Source: F1-120-MAGs238 sp964484185 (GTDB taxonomy: Bacteria > Planctomycetota > Phycisphaerae > Phycisphaerales > UBA1924). From it: DNA of 64,000 nucleotides. The stretch covers positions 1 through 64,000 of the forward strand of contig CAZAEQ010000010.1 of assembly GCA_964484185.1 (NCBI GenBank), written 5' to 3'. Position 1 is the first letter of the stretch; each line of letters begins with the position of its first letter. The notes under the pieces were generated by a model. It searched no databases. It was not told the DNA's origin and saw only the letters and a program-made list of their open reading frames with translations. A program made the position numbers and the translations under genes. This document shows, in pieces, positions 1 through 8,453 of this stretch.

Positions 1-213
1 TTGTACGAGCGAGGTCAATTGAAATTGCAGGAAAATGTGGTACCGGACAAAAATAGTGCGCGAGGCGTCCGGTACGGGAAAAAAGTGCGGGGGATGTGCA
101 CGATCTGCGTGAGTAATCGCGTGCATTCATCGTCTAATGTCTCGGCGCTGCACCCGTTCCGTCAGTTCTCGGGGAACTAATGGGTGAGGCGGATTCAACT
201 CAAGGAGTGTTGT

Positions 214-1071
214 ATGTTTCAGGGTTCAAGACTTGCTTTGGCTGGCGCGGCATGGCTGATGTATGCCGCCGCGAATGCTGGCGCCTCAATTACCGTTACC
301 TATCCCTCCGGTGCCAATTATCTTCATCGGGCATTCAATGGCGAGATTACTTCTACATTGACTCCCGATCCGGTTGCCAATGCCAATGAGTTCTTCCTCC
401 TCAACGGTGTGTCCCAGACGGTTCAAGATGAGATCAGCAGCGGCGACTGGGAAATTGGGGAATGGACGTTTGACTACTCCTCGAAGTGGCGCAACACCGC
501 GACCGGCAATTTGACGATTGATCGCTATGAGGCCATCGCGCCTGCAAATCGCCAGGGCGGGGCAGTTCTTCAGACTCGATATACAAAGGGCACAGCCGAT
601 CCGACCATGAACCTTCAGTGGATTCAACTCGTGACTCCGATTGGTGGAGCATTTGATCCGGATCAAACTTACAACCCCAACACCGGAGTTCCTGGTGTGA
701 ATGGCCCCATCAATCCGGCGAATGGTGCGTTCATTGATCCTTACCCCAACGATGGCAGTGACGGCGGACCGTTCTATTGGAACAGCGATGAAATTGGGGG
801 CTATACGAGCAGTGGAGACAATTTCGGAACTTTTGACCTCAAGTTCTTTGATCGTCCTCGACGCACTCTTCCAGTTGGTGGGACCATGCGTGGCTATACA
901 TTTGAGCTTTACCTGGTGAACTGGGACGGTAATTCCAGCGGACACGTCGAATTCCTTGATGGAATCCAATGGGGCTTCGTGGTTGTGCCCGCTCCAAGCA
1001 CTATCGGTCTGGCCGCGTTTGGGAGCATTTTCGCCCTGCGTCGCCGTCGCTCGGCCAGCGTCGCGAACTGA
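214..1071 (+). CDS. PEP-CTERM-type secreted protein
   Basis: This is an exported protein of unknown function, 285 residues from the chosen ATG. That start has an AAGGAG site at 202-207; an in-frame ATG ten codons earlier has no such site. The N-terminus is a signal peptide of about 24 residues ending near N-A-G-A. The body is rich in Asn, Gly, Trp and Thr, as expected for a beta-rich extracellular protein, with no domain I recognise. The C-terminus has the three parts of a PEP-CTERM sorting signal: P-A-P-S, a hydrophobic helix (TIGLAAFGSIFAL) and an RRRR cluster. In this family the tail directs exosortase-dependent processing and surface delivery; no exosortase gene lies in the window. The gene stands alone ahead of top6B. 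Confidence 0.8.
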   Translation: MFQGSRLALAGAAWLMYAAANAGASITVTYPSGANYLHRAFNGEITSTLTPDPVANANEFFLLNGVSQTVQDEISSGDWEIGEWTFDYSSKWRNTATGNLTIDRYEAIAPANRQGGAVLQTRYTKGTADPTMNLQWIQLVTPIGGAFDPDQTYNPNTGVPGVNGPINPANGAFIDPYPNDGSDGGPFYWNSDEIGGYTSSGDNFGTFDLKFFDRPRRTLPVGGTMRGYTFELYLVNWDGNSSGHVEFLDGIQWGFVVVPAPSTIGLAAFGSIFALRRRRSASVAN

Positions 1072-1218
1072 AAATAGGCTTCGGTTTAGTCTGCGAACTA
1101 TCAACAATCCTGCGGCCTCGGAAGCCTATTCCGGGGCCGCATTCCGTTTTGGCCTGTGCCTACCCTTGCGGCACACGGATGTAGTTTCGCACCTTTGTTG
1201 AATATCACGGAAGAGTCA

Positions 1219-3456
1219 ATGGCGAAGAAAGAAGCAGCTCGCGCAACCGCGGAATCGATGGCGACTAAGCAGCGCGATATATCAGTCTCTGAGTTCTTTG
1301 CGAAAAACCGGCACCTGCTTGGGTTTGACAACCCGCGCAAGGCGTTGTTGACCACGGTCAAAGAAGCGGTCGACAACTCGCTCGATGCCTGCGAAGAAGC
1401 GGGCATACTTCCTGACATCACGATCGTGATTGAAGATTTGCAACCTGATCGCCCGGCGACACTCAAGAGCAGTCGCTATCGCATTACGTGTGTTGACAAT
1501 GGGCCGGGCATCGTTCGCAAGGTTGTTGAGAACGTCTTTGGTCGCTTGCTCTTTGGTTCAAAGTTCCATCGATTGAAGATGAGCCGCGGTCAGCAGGGAA
1601 TTGGTATTTCCGCGGCGGGCATGTATGGATTGATCACGACCGGCAAGGCGATGGTGATTCAAACGCGGCCGAAGGCTAATGCGCCAGCACACCATATTGA
1701 ACTTGCGATGAACACCAAGACCAATCGCGCTGAGGTGACGGTAGATGAGGAGACTGATGACTTCCCGCTGAAGCGGTTGCGCGACTTGACCACGGGGACG
1801 CGGGAGCTCGCGGCGACGGGCATGTTCCTTTCGCATCGCGAGTATCCGACTGGTACGAGCGTTTCGATTGAGCTTGAAGGGCGGTATCAGAAGGGTCGCG
1901 GCAGTGTTGATGAGTTCCTTGAACTGACGGCGATTGCGAATCCGCACGCGCGGATCACGCTTGTGCCGCCGAATCGCGAGAGTTCGGCGGAAGAGGAAGA
2001 TGTGCCGCTTCTGGTTTCCAAGGGCAAAAAGGGCAAGGGAGTTGTAGAAGAGGAAGCGATCGAGATTGATCCGCGCTCGCTGCCCGATCCGAGTTTGACG
2101 CACGCTGCGCCGAAGGGGCCGACTGTTACGACCGAAGTGGGGGGCGTGATTGTGTTCCCACGGGGTGTGACGGAGCTGCCGCCGGAGACGCAGGAAATAC
2201 AGCCGCATCCGAAAGGGATTGAGCTTGGCATTCTGTTGCAGATGCTCAAGGACTACGAATTTGAGTCAAAGGGCGGCACGCTCTACACGTTCCTGCAGGA
2301 GAAGTTCTGCCGCGTTTCGGCGGCGACGGCCAGCACGATGTGCGACAAGATTGATGTGACGAGCCGCACAAAGGTGAGTGCGATTGATTCTTCGCTGGCG
2401 GAAAAGCTGTTCAAGGAATTTCAGGAAGCCAAGCTTGCGCCGCCGCCGACAGATTGTCTTGCGCCGATTGGTGTGCGGCAGTTGCTGGCAGGCATGCTCA
2501 AAGGCGTTCGCGCTGAGTTTTACGCGGCGAGCAGCCGCGAGGCGGCGGTGTATCGCGGGCGTCCGTTCCAGATTGAGGCGGCGATTGCGTTTGGTGGGGA
2601 ATTGCCGGCGGATGATTCAGCGCGTGTGATTCGATTTGCCAATCGCGTGCCGCTGTTGTTCCAGCAATCGGCGTGTTCGAGTTTTAAGGCGTGCGTGGAG
2701 ACGGGGTGGAGAAATTACAACCTCGCCCAGCCACGTGGAAGTCTGCCGGTCGGGCCGCTGGTGATCATGATTCACATGGCCAGCGTGTGGGTGCCGTTTA
2801 CCAGCGAGAGCAAAGAAGCGATTGCGGATTACGATGAAATTCGCAAGGAGATGAAGCTCGCTCTCATGGAGTGCGGACGAAAGCTTGGCACGTACTTGCG
2901 CAAACGTCAGAAGATGCGGCGTGAGGCCGAGCGTCGCGATGTCTTCCAGAAGTACATTGGCGAAATTGCCAAGGCGATCAATGCGATCAATGGCGTTGAT
3001 GCGAAGAAGATCTTTGAGGCCCTTTCAGAGCAGGCCAAGAAGCGGACGGCGATTGCTGATTTGCAGCTTGATGAAGATGGCAAGCGTGTGAAGGAAGAGG
3101 AACCGGCGGATGAGGAAGGCGTTTTGATCATCGAGTCGGCGATTCCAGCGAGCGATATGCCACCGATGGAATTGAGCAAGGCCGAGGCAGCTGCGCTCAA
3201 GGTTGCGGCGATGGCGGCACTGGGTGATGATCAGCCATCGCTGATGGATGTGAAGCCGGTGGGGCGGAGTTCCCGCAAGGGAAAGATTGAGAAGTCTGCT
3301 CCAAAGCGGGAAAAGGCTGCGAAGCCTGAACCTGCTGTTTCGAAGTCCAAAGCTCCTGTGAAACAAGAGGCGCCTGCGAAGGTGGAGAAGCCACGCGTGC
3401 GATTGGTCAATGGCAAGCCGGTGCCGGTGGGAGATGCCGGTCCAAAGTTGTTCTGA
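1219..3456 (+). CDS. top6B: DNA topoisomerase VI subunit B
   Basis: This is the ATPase subunit of a type IIB topoisomerase, which with Top6A passes one duplex through another using ATP. The ATG at 1219 follows GGAAGAG and precedes a 745-residue protein; the open frame extends further upstream without a ribosome site. GHKL motifs are intact: KEAVDNSLDACEEAG near residues 48-62, VDNGPGI near 92-98 and SRGQQGIGIS near 122-131. A transducer-like region follows, and the last 100 or so residues are a Lys/Ala/Pro-rich tail that may be an extra DNA-binding extension (inference). Residues near 255-300 form an acidic and lysine-rich insertion. Topoisomerase VI is typical of archaea and plants and patchy in bacteria. 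The partner top6A lies at 6268-7395, separated from this gene by a glycosidase. Confidence 0.93.
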   Translation: MAKKEAARATAESMATKQRDISVSEFFAKNRHLLGFDNPRKALLTTVKEAVDNSLDACEEAGILPDITIVIEDLQPDRPATLKSSRYRITCVDNGPGIVRKVVENVFGRLLFGSKFHRLKMSRGQQGIGISAAGMYGLITTGKAMVIQTRPKANAPAHHIELAMNTKTNRAEVTVDEETDDFPLKRLRDLTTGTRELAATGMFLSHREYPTGTSVSIELEGRYQKGRGSVDEFLELTAIANPHARITLVPPNRESSAEEEDVPLLVSKGKKGKGVVEEEAIEIDPRSLPDPSLTHAAPKGPTVTTEVGGVIVFPRGVTELPPETQEIQPHPKGIELGILLQMLKDYEFESKGGTLYTFLQEKFCRVSAATASTMCDKIDVTSRTKVSAIDSSLAEKLFKEFQEAKLAPPPTDCLAPIGVRQLLAGMLKGVRAEFYAASSREAAVYRGRPFQIEAAIAFGGELPADDSARVIRFANRVPLLFQQSACSSFKACVETGWRNYNLAQPRGSLPVGPLVIMIHMASVWVPFTSESKEAIADYDEIRKEMKLALMECGRKLGTYLRKRQKMRREAERRDVFQKYIGEIAKAINAINGVDAKKIFEALSEQAKKRTAIADLQLDEDGKRVKEEEPADEEGVLIIESAIPASDMPPMELSKAEAAALKVAAMAALGDDQPSLMDVKPVGRSSRKGKIEKSAPKREKAAKPEPAVSKSKAPVKQEAPAKVEKPRVRLVNGKPVPVGDAGPKLF

Positions 3457-3480
3457 GACACAGACGTGGGAGGCGCCGGT

Positions 3481-6213
3481 TTGGCATCAACACTCGATCT
3501 CGCCGGAACCTGGCAGATTCGCCACGACCCGCAGTCGCAGGGACTGACGGGGAGTTGGCAAACTCGGCCGCCGAAGGAGGGGTGGCGGGACATTGCGGTG
3601 CCAAGTGCGTGGCAGTCGGTGCTGGGGATGGATGCCAATGGAGTGGCGTGGTATCGCAAGGAATTGCCGGCAGAAGTGATGGCGTGGGCAACGGGTACGG
3701 CGCGGGTGCGGATTCGATTTGAGAGTGTCGCTACTGACTGCTGGGTTTTTGTGAATGGCATCGAAGTGGGGCGTCACATTGGTGACTATCTGCCATTTGA
3801 ATTTGATATCACGGACGCCTTGAAGAAATCAGTCGGCACGCCTCAACTCATTGTGCGTGTGGACCAATTGCACGCTCCGCGACCTGGTAAGGGAGTTGTC
3901 ACTGAGAATGGCCACATTACCAAGGGCTTTCACGATGTCTTGAGCGCGCAGCACGCGGGCATCTGGGATGGCGTCACTCTTCGCCGCACCGGCCGCGCCA
4001 CCATTCCGCCCAGCGGCGTATGGACCACTACTGATCCGCACACCGGCGCACTCGACATCAATGTTGAACTCGAAGGTGATCTGACCGGAGTCAGAGTAAA
4101 CTTCCGCTATTATCTCTTGCGGCAGATTCAAACCAGAACTTCCTGGAAAGAAATGCAGATCCATAATGGGATCGCGACCCTTCGCCTGAACGGTCATGAC
4201 GACTACAGACATCCCGCTCAAACAGCATCACTCTGGAACGCAGAGATCAACGTCTCATGTGATGAAGTCGACGAATTTGTGAAGCACCGATTCGGCGGCA
4301 ATACCTTCTCAACCGGCGGCCCCGAGAACTCGCAACTGCTCTGCAATGGAAAACCATTCCAAATCCGCGGCATTCTCTACTGGGGCCACGAACCCAGACA
4401 CATCGCGCCGCGCCCAACTCAAGAGCAGGTGTATGGCGAGTTGCAGGCTGCGAAGGACCGGAGATTCAATTGCATCTGCCTCTGCATGTACTACCCGCCC
4501 GAGTATTTCTACGACATCGCCGATGAACTCGGCCTGCTGATCTGGCAAGAGCATCCGGTGTGGAAGAGTCGGATGACTTCGGACTGCATGCCGGAATACC
4601 GCCGCCTGTTTACGCAGTATTTGAAGAGAGACCGGAGCCGTTCCAATCTTTGTATTGTGAGTGCGACGTGCGAGCATGACACGTTTGACAAAGAGCTTGG
4701 CAAGTGGTGGTGGGAGACTGCCACAGCGATGGTGCCGAACTGTTTGAAGCAGATTCAGACCGGGTTTTTGGAGTGGACGCCGCCGGAACAGACGGATTTG
4801 TATGATGACCATGTGTATGACAATTGCGGGAGGTGGGTGAGGTTCCATGAGGACATGCAGGCCCGGATTAAGCAACTGCCGCCGAAGCCGTTTGTGATGG
4901 GCGAGACGATTATTTCGAATGGCTGGCCCGATGTCGAAGCGATGAAGGCAGTGGGTTCGCCGTGGTGGTTGACGCGGGGCTTGGCCGAGTGTGCCGAGTA
5001 TGAACGCGACATTTCGCGGCAGGTCAATGTTGAGACACTGGCACGATTCAAGAGTCAGGGCAAGAAGTTCGCACTTGAGCATCGGAAGTTTCAGGCGGAG
5101 GTGTTGCGGACGCATCCTCGCAATGCGGGGTTTGTGACCAACAGCATTCGCGATGTTCCGATTTGTCGACTGGGGTTGATGGATGATCTTGATACTTGGC
5201 GGATGTCGCCGGAAGAGATGAAGCCGTGGCTGAGTGATGTAGTGCTGCTGCTCAAGACACCCGGGCATCTTCGCGGGTTCCGCGGCGGGCAAACTCTTCA
5301 ATGTCAGATCGGGCTTTCGAACTACTCGCGCGACAATGTTAATGGCGAATTAACGATCAAGTACGATGACGTGAAAGTCGCAATGAACTTCAGCGCGAAG
5401 CCCGGCGACATTGTGTGGCGAGATGTGCCGCTGATTCTCGAGTCGGTGAAGGTACCGACACGTGTTGTAATCTCGGCAATCTGCGGAGAGTCCTCAAATT
5501 CGTGGTCGATCGTTGTGCTTCCCAAGGAGGAAGCAGAATTTGCAACGCTTGCCAAAGTTTCCGATTACACCGAAAAGGAACTTGAGCCGACATTCGAGGA
5601 GCGAGGGTATTCGAGCGGGTGGGGATTGCCTTGCGCGACGTGGTTGCCACGGAGGCAGACTGGTCGCGAGATAATGACTCCGCAACCGACCTCAAACAGG
5701 CTGGAGCAGCCCTCTGTTCTGGTCACACATCGGTTGACACCGGAGATCGACAAAGAACTGCACGCTGGCGGCAGGGTGATTCTGCTGGCTGGGCCGCACG
5801 CCGGGGGGATTGATTCGAAGTGGATCAATACATGGGGAGTGTTGCCGCTGATTGTTGAGTCGAACGCTGAGCACGCGGTGATTGGTGCTGGTGAGAGCGA
5901 TGCGGTTATGTCGCTGCTGATGCATGATCTGCTGGCGAATACCTGTCGAGCATTGCCGACCGATGAGCTGGGGCTGGCGGACCATCTTGACCCGATCATT
6001 CGACTGGCGTGGACGCACGATTCAGGGATTCCCAAGTCGTTTGATCTGCTGGCTTCGGCGCGCGTGGGGGCCGGGCTGCTGCTGATTTCGACGCTGGATC
6101 ACACGCTGGCGGCGGGGCAGTGGATGCTGCACAGGATGATTGAGTATGCGAGGAACAGTGAGTTGAAGGACCCGGATCGGGAACTGGACATTTCGCGGTT
6201 TGTGAGCAAATAG
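3481..6213 (+). CDS. Glycoside hydrolase family 2 protein
   Basis: This is a 910-residue protein with the GH2 layout: an N-terminal jelly-roll sugar-binding domain (starting LDLAGTWQIRHDP), an Ig-like sandwich and a TIM barrel from about residue 290 (FQIRGILYWGHEPRH). The TTG at 3481 sits 7 bases after GGGAGG; a GTG at 3466 is in frame but lacks a site. The probable acid/base Glu lies in IVSATCEHD, where the usual Asn before it is replaced by Cys. The probable nucleophile is the Glu in KPFVMGETI. I see no signal peptide, so it may be cytoplasmic. The substrate cannot be told; beta-galactosidase, beta-mannosidase and beta-glucuronidase are all in the family. The gene lies 24 bases after top6B and 54 before top6A, so it is probably co-transcribed with them. 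Confidence 0.85.
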   Translation: MASTLDLAGTWQIRHDPQSQGLTGSWQTRPPKEGWRDIAVPSAWQSVLGMDANGVAWYRKELPAEVMAWATGTARVRIRFESVATDCWVFVNGIEVGRHIGDYLPFEFDITDALKKSVGTPQLIVRVDQLHAPRPGKGVVTENGHITKGFHDVLSAQHAGIWDGVTLRRTGRATIPPSGVWTTTDPHTGALDINVELEGDLTGVRVNFRYYLLRQIQTRTSWKEMQIHNGIATLRLNGHDDYRHPAQTASLWNAEINVSCDEVDEFVKHRFGGNTFSTGGPENSQLLCNGKPFQIRGILYWGHEPRHIAPRPTQEQVYGELQAAKDRRFNCICLCMYYPPEYFYDIADELGLLIWQEHPVWKSRMTSDCMPEYRRLFTQYLKRDRSRSNLCIVSATCEHDTFDKELGKWWWETATAMVPNCLKQIQTGFLEWTPPEQTDLYDDHVYDNCGRWVRFHEDMQARIKQLPPKPFVMGETIISNGWPDVEAMKAVGSPWWLTRGLAECAEYERDISRQVNVETLARFKSQGKKFALEHRKFQAEVLRTHPRNAGFVTNSIRDVPICRLGLMDDLDTWRMSPEEMKPWLSDVVLLLKTPGHLRGFRGGQTLQCQIGLSNYSRDNVNGELTIKYDDVKVAMNFSAKPGDIVWRDVPLILESVKVPTRVVISAICGESSNSWSIVVLPKEEAEFATLAKVSDYTEKELEPTFEERGYSSGWGLPCATWLPRRQTGREIMTPQPTSNRLEQPSVLVTHRLTPEIDKELHAGGRVILLAGPHAGGIDSKWINTWGVLPLIVESNAEHAVIGAGESDAVMSLLMHDLLANTCRALPTDELGLADHLDPIIRLAWTHDSGIPKSFDLLASARVGAGLLLISTLDHTLAAGQWMLHRMIEYARNSELKDPDRELDISRFVSK

Positions 6214-6267
6214 CTGGCAAATTGACGTACAGTGGTTGTTGAAGACTGGTGAAAAAGGACTTTTACT

Positions 6268-7395
6268 ATGGCGAAGAAAATAACAGGTTCTGCAAAAGTG
6301 CGTGAGCGCGACAAGCGGACGCTCAGCAAGATTGTGGAATTTGCAGATGATGTGGCGAAGAAGGCGCTAACCGGGAAAGAGCCAACGGTTGACATCCCCA
6401 CTCGTTCCAAGAGCAACACGATCTGGAACAAGAAGAAGGGCATCCTGCAGATGGGCGATGCGGTGCAGGAGCGCGAGCTGTTTAACCTGAATCAGGCGAA
6501 GCAGTTCATGCAGACGATGATTCACGCGAGCACGATCAAAGACTTGATTGATGCGGGAAAGACTTCGAGCCTTCGTGGTGTGTTTTACAAGGCCAAGCAC
6601 ACTGTTGCTGGGACCAAGGAAAACACGTTTGATTCTCAGGATGAATCCGATCCGATTCTCGAAGATCTCGAAGTGGCGATGAACGCGCTGCGAGAAGAGC
6701 TGCACGTATTCGCCGAGCCACGCGGCGGGATGGTCGGGAATATCACGATCCTGGATAATGGCGATGAGATTAACTGCCGCAAAATGGGGAGCGGTGGGTA
6801 TCAGATGCCCAGCATCGTCGAGCCCGATGTGATTGAGTTCAAGAAGTGTGAAGCCAAGTTCGTGCTGCATGTCGAAAAGGGCACTGTGTGGCAGCGGTTT
6901 AATGAGGACCGGTTCTGGGAAGAGCACAATTGCATTTTGACGCACGGTGCTGGGCAGCCGCCGCGTGGGTGCAGGCGGTTGTTGCAGCGGTTCAGCCAGG
7001 AGCTCAAGCTTCCGATCATTTGTCTGCTCGATTGCGATCCGTGGGGACATTACATCTACAGCGTGATCAAGCAGGGCTCGATTTCGCTGGCGTTTGAGTC
7101 TTCGCGACTCGCAATTCCTGAGGCCAAGTTCCTGGGGTTGCGGTCAAAGGACTACAAGGCTTGTGATCTGCCTGAGTCGGTCAAGATTGATCTGAGCGAC
7201 AATGACATCAAGCGGGCCAAGGAAATCGCGGCGTACCCATGGTTTGCCGACAATCGCGGCTGGCAGAAGGAGATACAGGGCTTGCTGGACAATGGGTTTA
7301 AGATGGAAGTAGAAGCCTTGATTGCCAAGGACATTTCATATGTGACCGAGGAATATGTGCCGATGAAGTTGAAAGCAAGAGACTGGCTTGAATAG
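6268..7395 (+). CDS. top6A: DNA topoisomerase VI subunit A (Spo11-like)
   Basis: This is the DNA-cleaving subunit of topoisomerase VI, 375 residues, close to the archaeal length. The winged-helix 5Y-CAP domain holds SLRGVFY with the probable catalytic Tyr at 107. The Toprim domain holds the acidic Glu in HVEKGTVW (E203) and the DxD of LLDCDPWGHY (D255, D257). No key residue is missing, so with the intact Top6B the enzyme should be functional. The start has a modest site (AAAAAGGAC). The next gene starts 11 bases after the stop, so transcription probably continues into the amine-oxidase-like gene. Confidence 0.93.
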   Translation: MAKKITGSAKVRERDKRTLSKIVEFADDVAKKALTGKEPTVDIPTRSKSNTIWNKKKGILQMGDAVQERELFNLNQAKQFMQTMIHASTIKDLIDAGKTSSLRGVFYKAKHTVAGTKENTFDSQDESDPILEDLEVAMNALREELHVFAEPRGGMVGNITILDNGDEINCRKMGSGGYQMPSIVEPDVIEFKKCEAKFVLHVEKGTVWQRFNEDRFWEEHNCILTHGAGQPPRGCRRLLQRFSQELKLPIICLLDCDPWGHYIYSVIKQGSISLAFESSRLAIPEAKFLGLRSKDYKACDLPESVKIDLSDNDIKRAKEIAAYPWFADNRGWQKEIQGLLDNGFKMEVEALIAKDISYVTEEYVPMKLKARDWLE

Positions 7396-7406
7396 GGGTA
7401 CAGAGG

Positions 7407-8402
7407 ATGTATCAAAATATTGCCGTGGTTGGTGCGGGTGTCGTCGGGCTCACAACTGCTATCACATTGGCCGAGCGAGGTTTCCGCGTGACCATGTATT
7501 CGTCACCTGTGTTATCAAGCTATATCGCGTCTCGCGTCGCTCCAGCAATATTCACGCCGTATCCGGGGCGGGAAGTGACGCCGCGGTTTCAGCACTGGAT
7601 GACTGAGTCATTGCGACGCCTGCAAGCTTGTGCAACTGCGCATGCTGAGTTTTCGGGGGTGTTCTCGGCGCCGCTGCGGGAGTATTTCTACTCGCCGCGG
7701 GTTGAACATCCGTGGATTGATCATCTTCTCGAAACCAAGGCAATTGCCGCGCCGAAGGGAATCGAAGGGGTTGTCGGAGATCGCTGGCATATCGATACGC
7801 TGTTGAATATCAACTGGCTTGAAACAACGGCGACTTCGCTGGGTGTGCTTCATGTGCATCAGCACATCAGTGACCTTTATGAGCCGCCGGAGTGCAGTGC
7901 GATTGTAAATTGCACCGGTCTGGGCGCACGCAAACTGGTCAAGGACCCTCAGCTGGTCCCCATGCGCGGCGTGGTTGTGCATATTCCCAATGACATCGGG
8001 CTTGAATACAGCCTGCATGATGATGCGCCTCAGGGGCGAGTTGCGTACATCTTCCGGTTCAGGAACCATCTGGTGCTGGGTGGGACATTTGAGCCAGAGC
8101 GTGAGGATTTGAAGATCGAGGCTGAGGTGTTGCCCGGGATTCTGCATCGATGCCGCGAGTTGCTGAAGGTCGATGCTCACCCCCTGGCCGAAGAGTTATC
8201 CCTGGCAAAGGCAACGCAGACTCTGGTTGCATTGCGGCCGACTCGGATTGGAACTGAGACATTTGAAGACATCAGGCTGGAACTTGATCGTTCGTTCCGG
8301 GTCCCAGTGATTCACAATTACGGGCACGGGCGGCAAGGGGTCTCTATGTCCTGGGGGACTGCACGTGATGCCGCGGATCTGGTAGAGTCTGCGTGTCGTT
8401 GA
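7407..8402 (+). CDS. FAD-dependent D-amino-acid oxidase-like enzyme
   Basis: This 331-residue protein belongs to the DAO fold of FAD oxidoreductases. It opens with the dinucleotide-binding motif VVGAGVVGLTTAITLAERG. Its C-terminus carries ALRPTRIG and VIHNYGHGRQGVSMSWG, the latter closely matching the D-amino-acid oxidase signature around the flavin and substrate carboxylate. The family oxidises D-amino acids to imino acids with release of peroxide; the exact substrate is not readable, and D-aspartate oxidase and glycine oxidase are alternatives. A role in peptidoglycan-derived D-amino-acid turnover is only a guess. The start lies 11 bases after top6A with AGAGG just upstream. Confidence 0.85.
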   Translation: MYQNIAVVGAGVVGLTTAITLAERGFRVTMYSSPVLSSYIASRVAPAIFTPYPGREVTPRFQHWMTESLRRLQACATAHAEFSGVFSAPLREYFYSPRVEHPWIDHLLETKAIAAPKGIEGVVGDRWHIDTLLNINWLETTATSLGVLHVHQHISDLYEPPECSAIVNCTGLGARKLVKDPQLVPMRGVVVHIPNDIGLEYSLHDDAPQGRVAYIFRFRNHLVLGGTFEPEREDLKIEAEVLPGILHRCRELLKVDAHPLAEELSLAKATQTLVALRPTRIGTETFEDIRLELDRSFRVPVIHNYGHGRQGVSMSWGTARDAADLVESACR

Positions 8403-8430
8403 AACCATGACGAGTCTGTTATGGTATAAA
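8399..8430 (+). promoter_or_regulatory. Possible promoter ahead of the DUF2339 gene
   Basis: TTGAAA at 8399-8404 is followed by TATGGTATAAAT at 8420-8431. Spacing is 15 bases to TATGGT or 20 to TATAAA, neither ideal. It lies in the only break of more than 50 bases between the preceding gene and the next start, so a separate promoter here is plausible but weak. Confidence 0.3.
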
Positions 8431-8453
8431 TAGGAATCACATCGGAGGTTCAT

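Noticed and set aside
286..1107. Long minus-strand open frame opposite the first PEP-CTERM gene
   Set aside because: It has no ribosome site and a composition unlike a protein. The plus-strand gene has a signal peptide, a sorting tail and a good AAGGAG site.
1558..2208. Long open frame antisense to top6B
   Set aside because: It is a shadow of the GHKL/transducer region of top6B. Arg- and His-rich translation without motifs is typical of antisense frames in this base composition.
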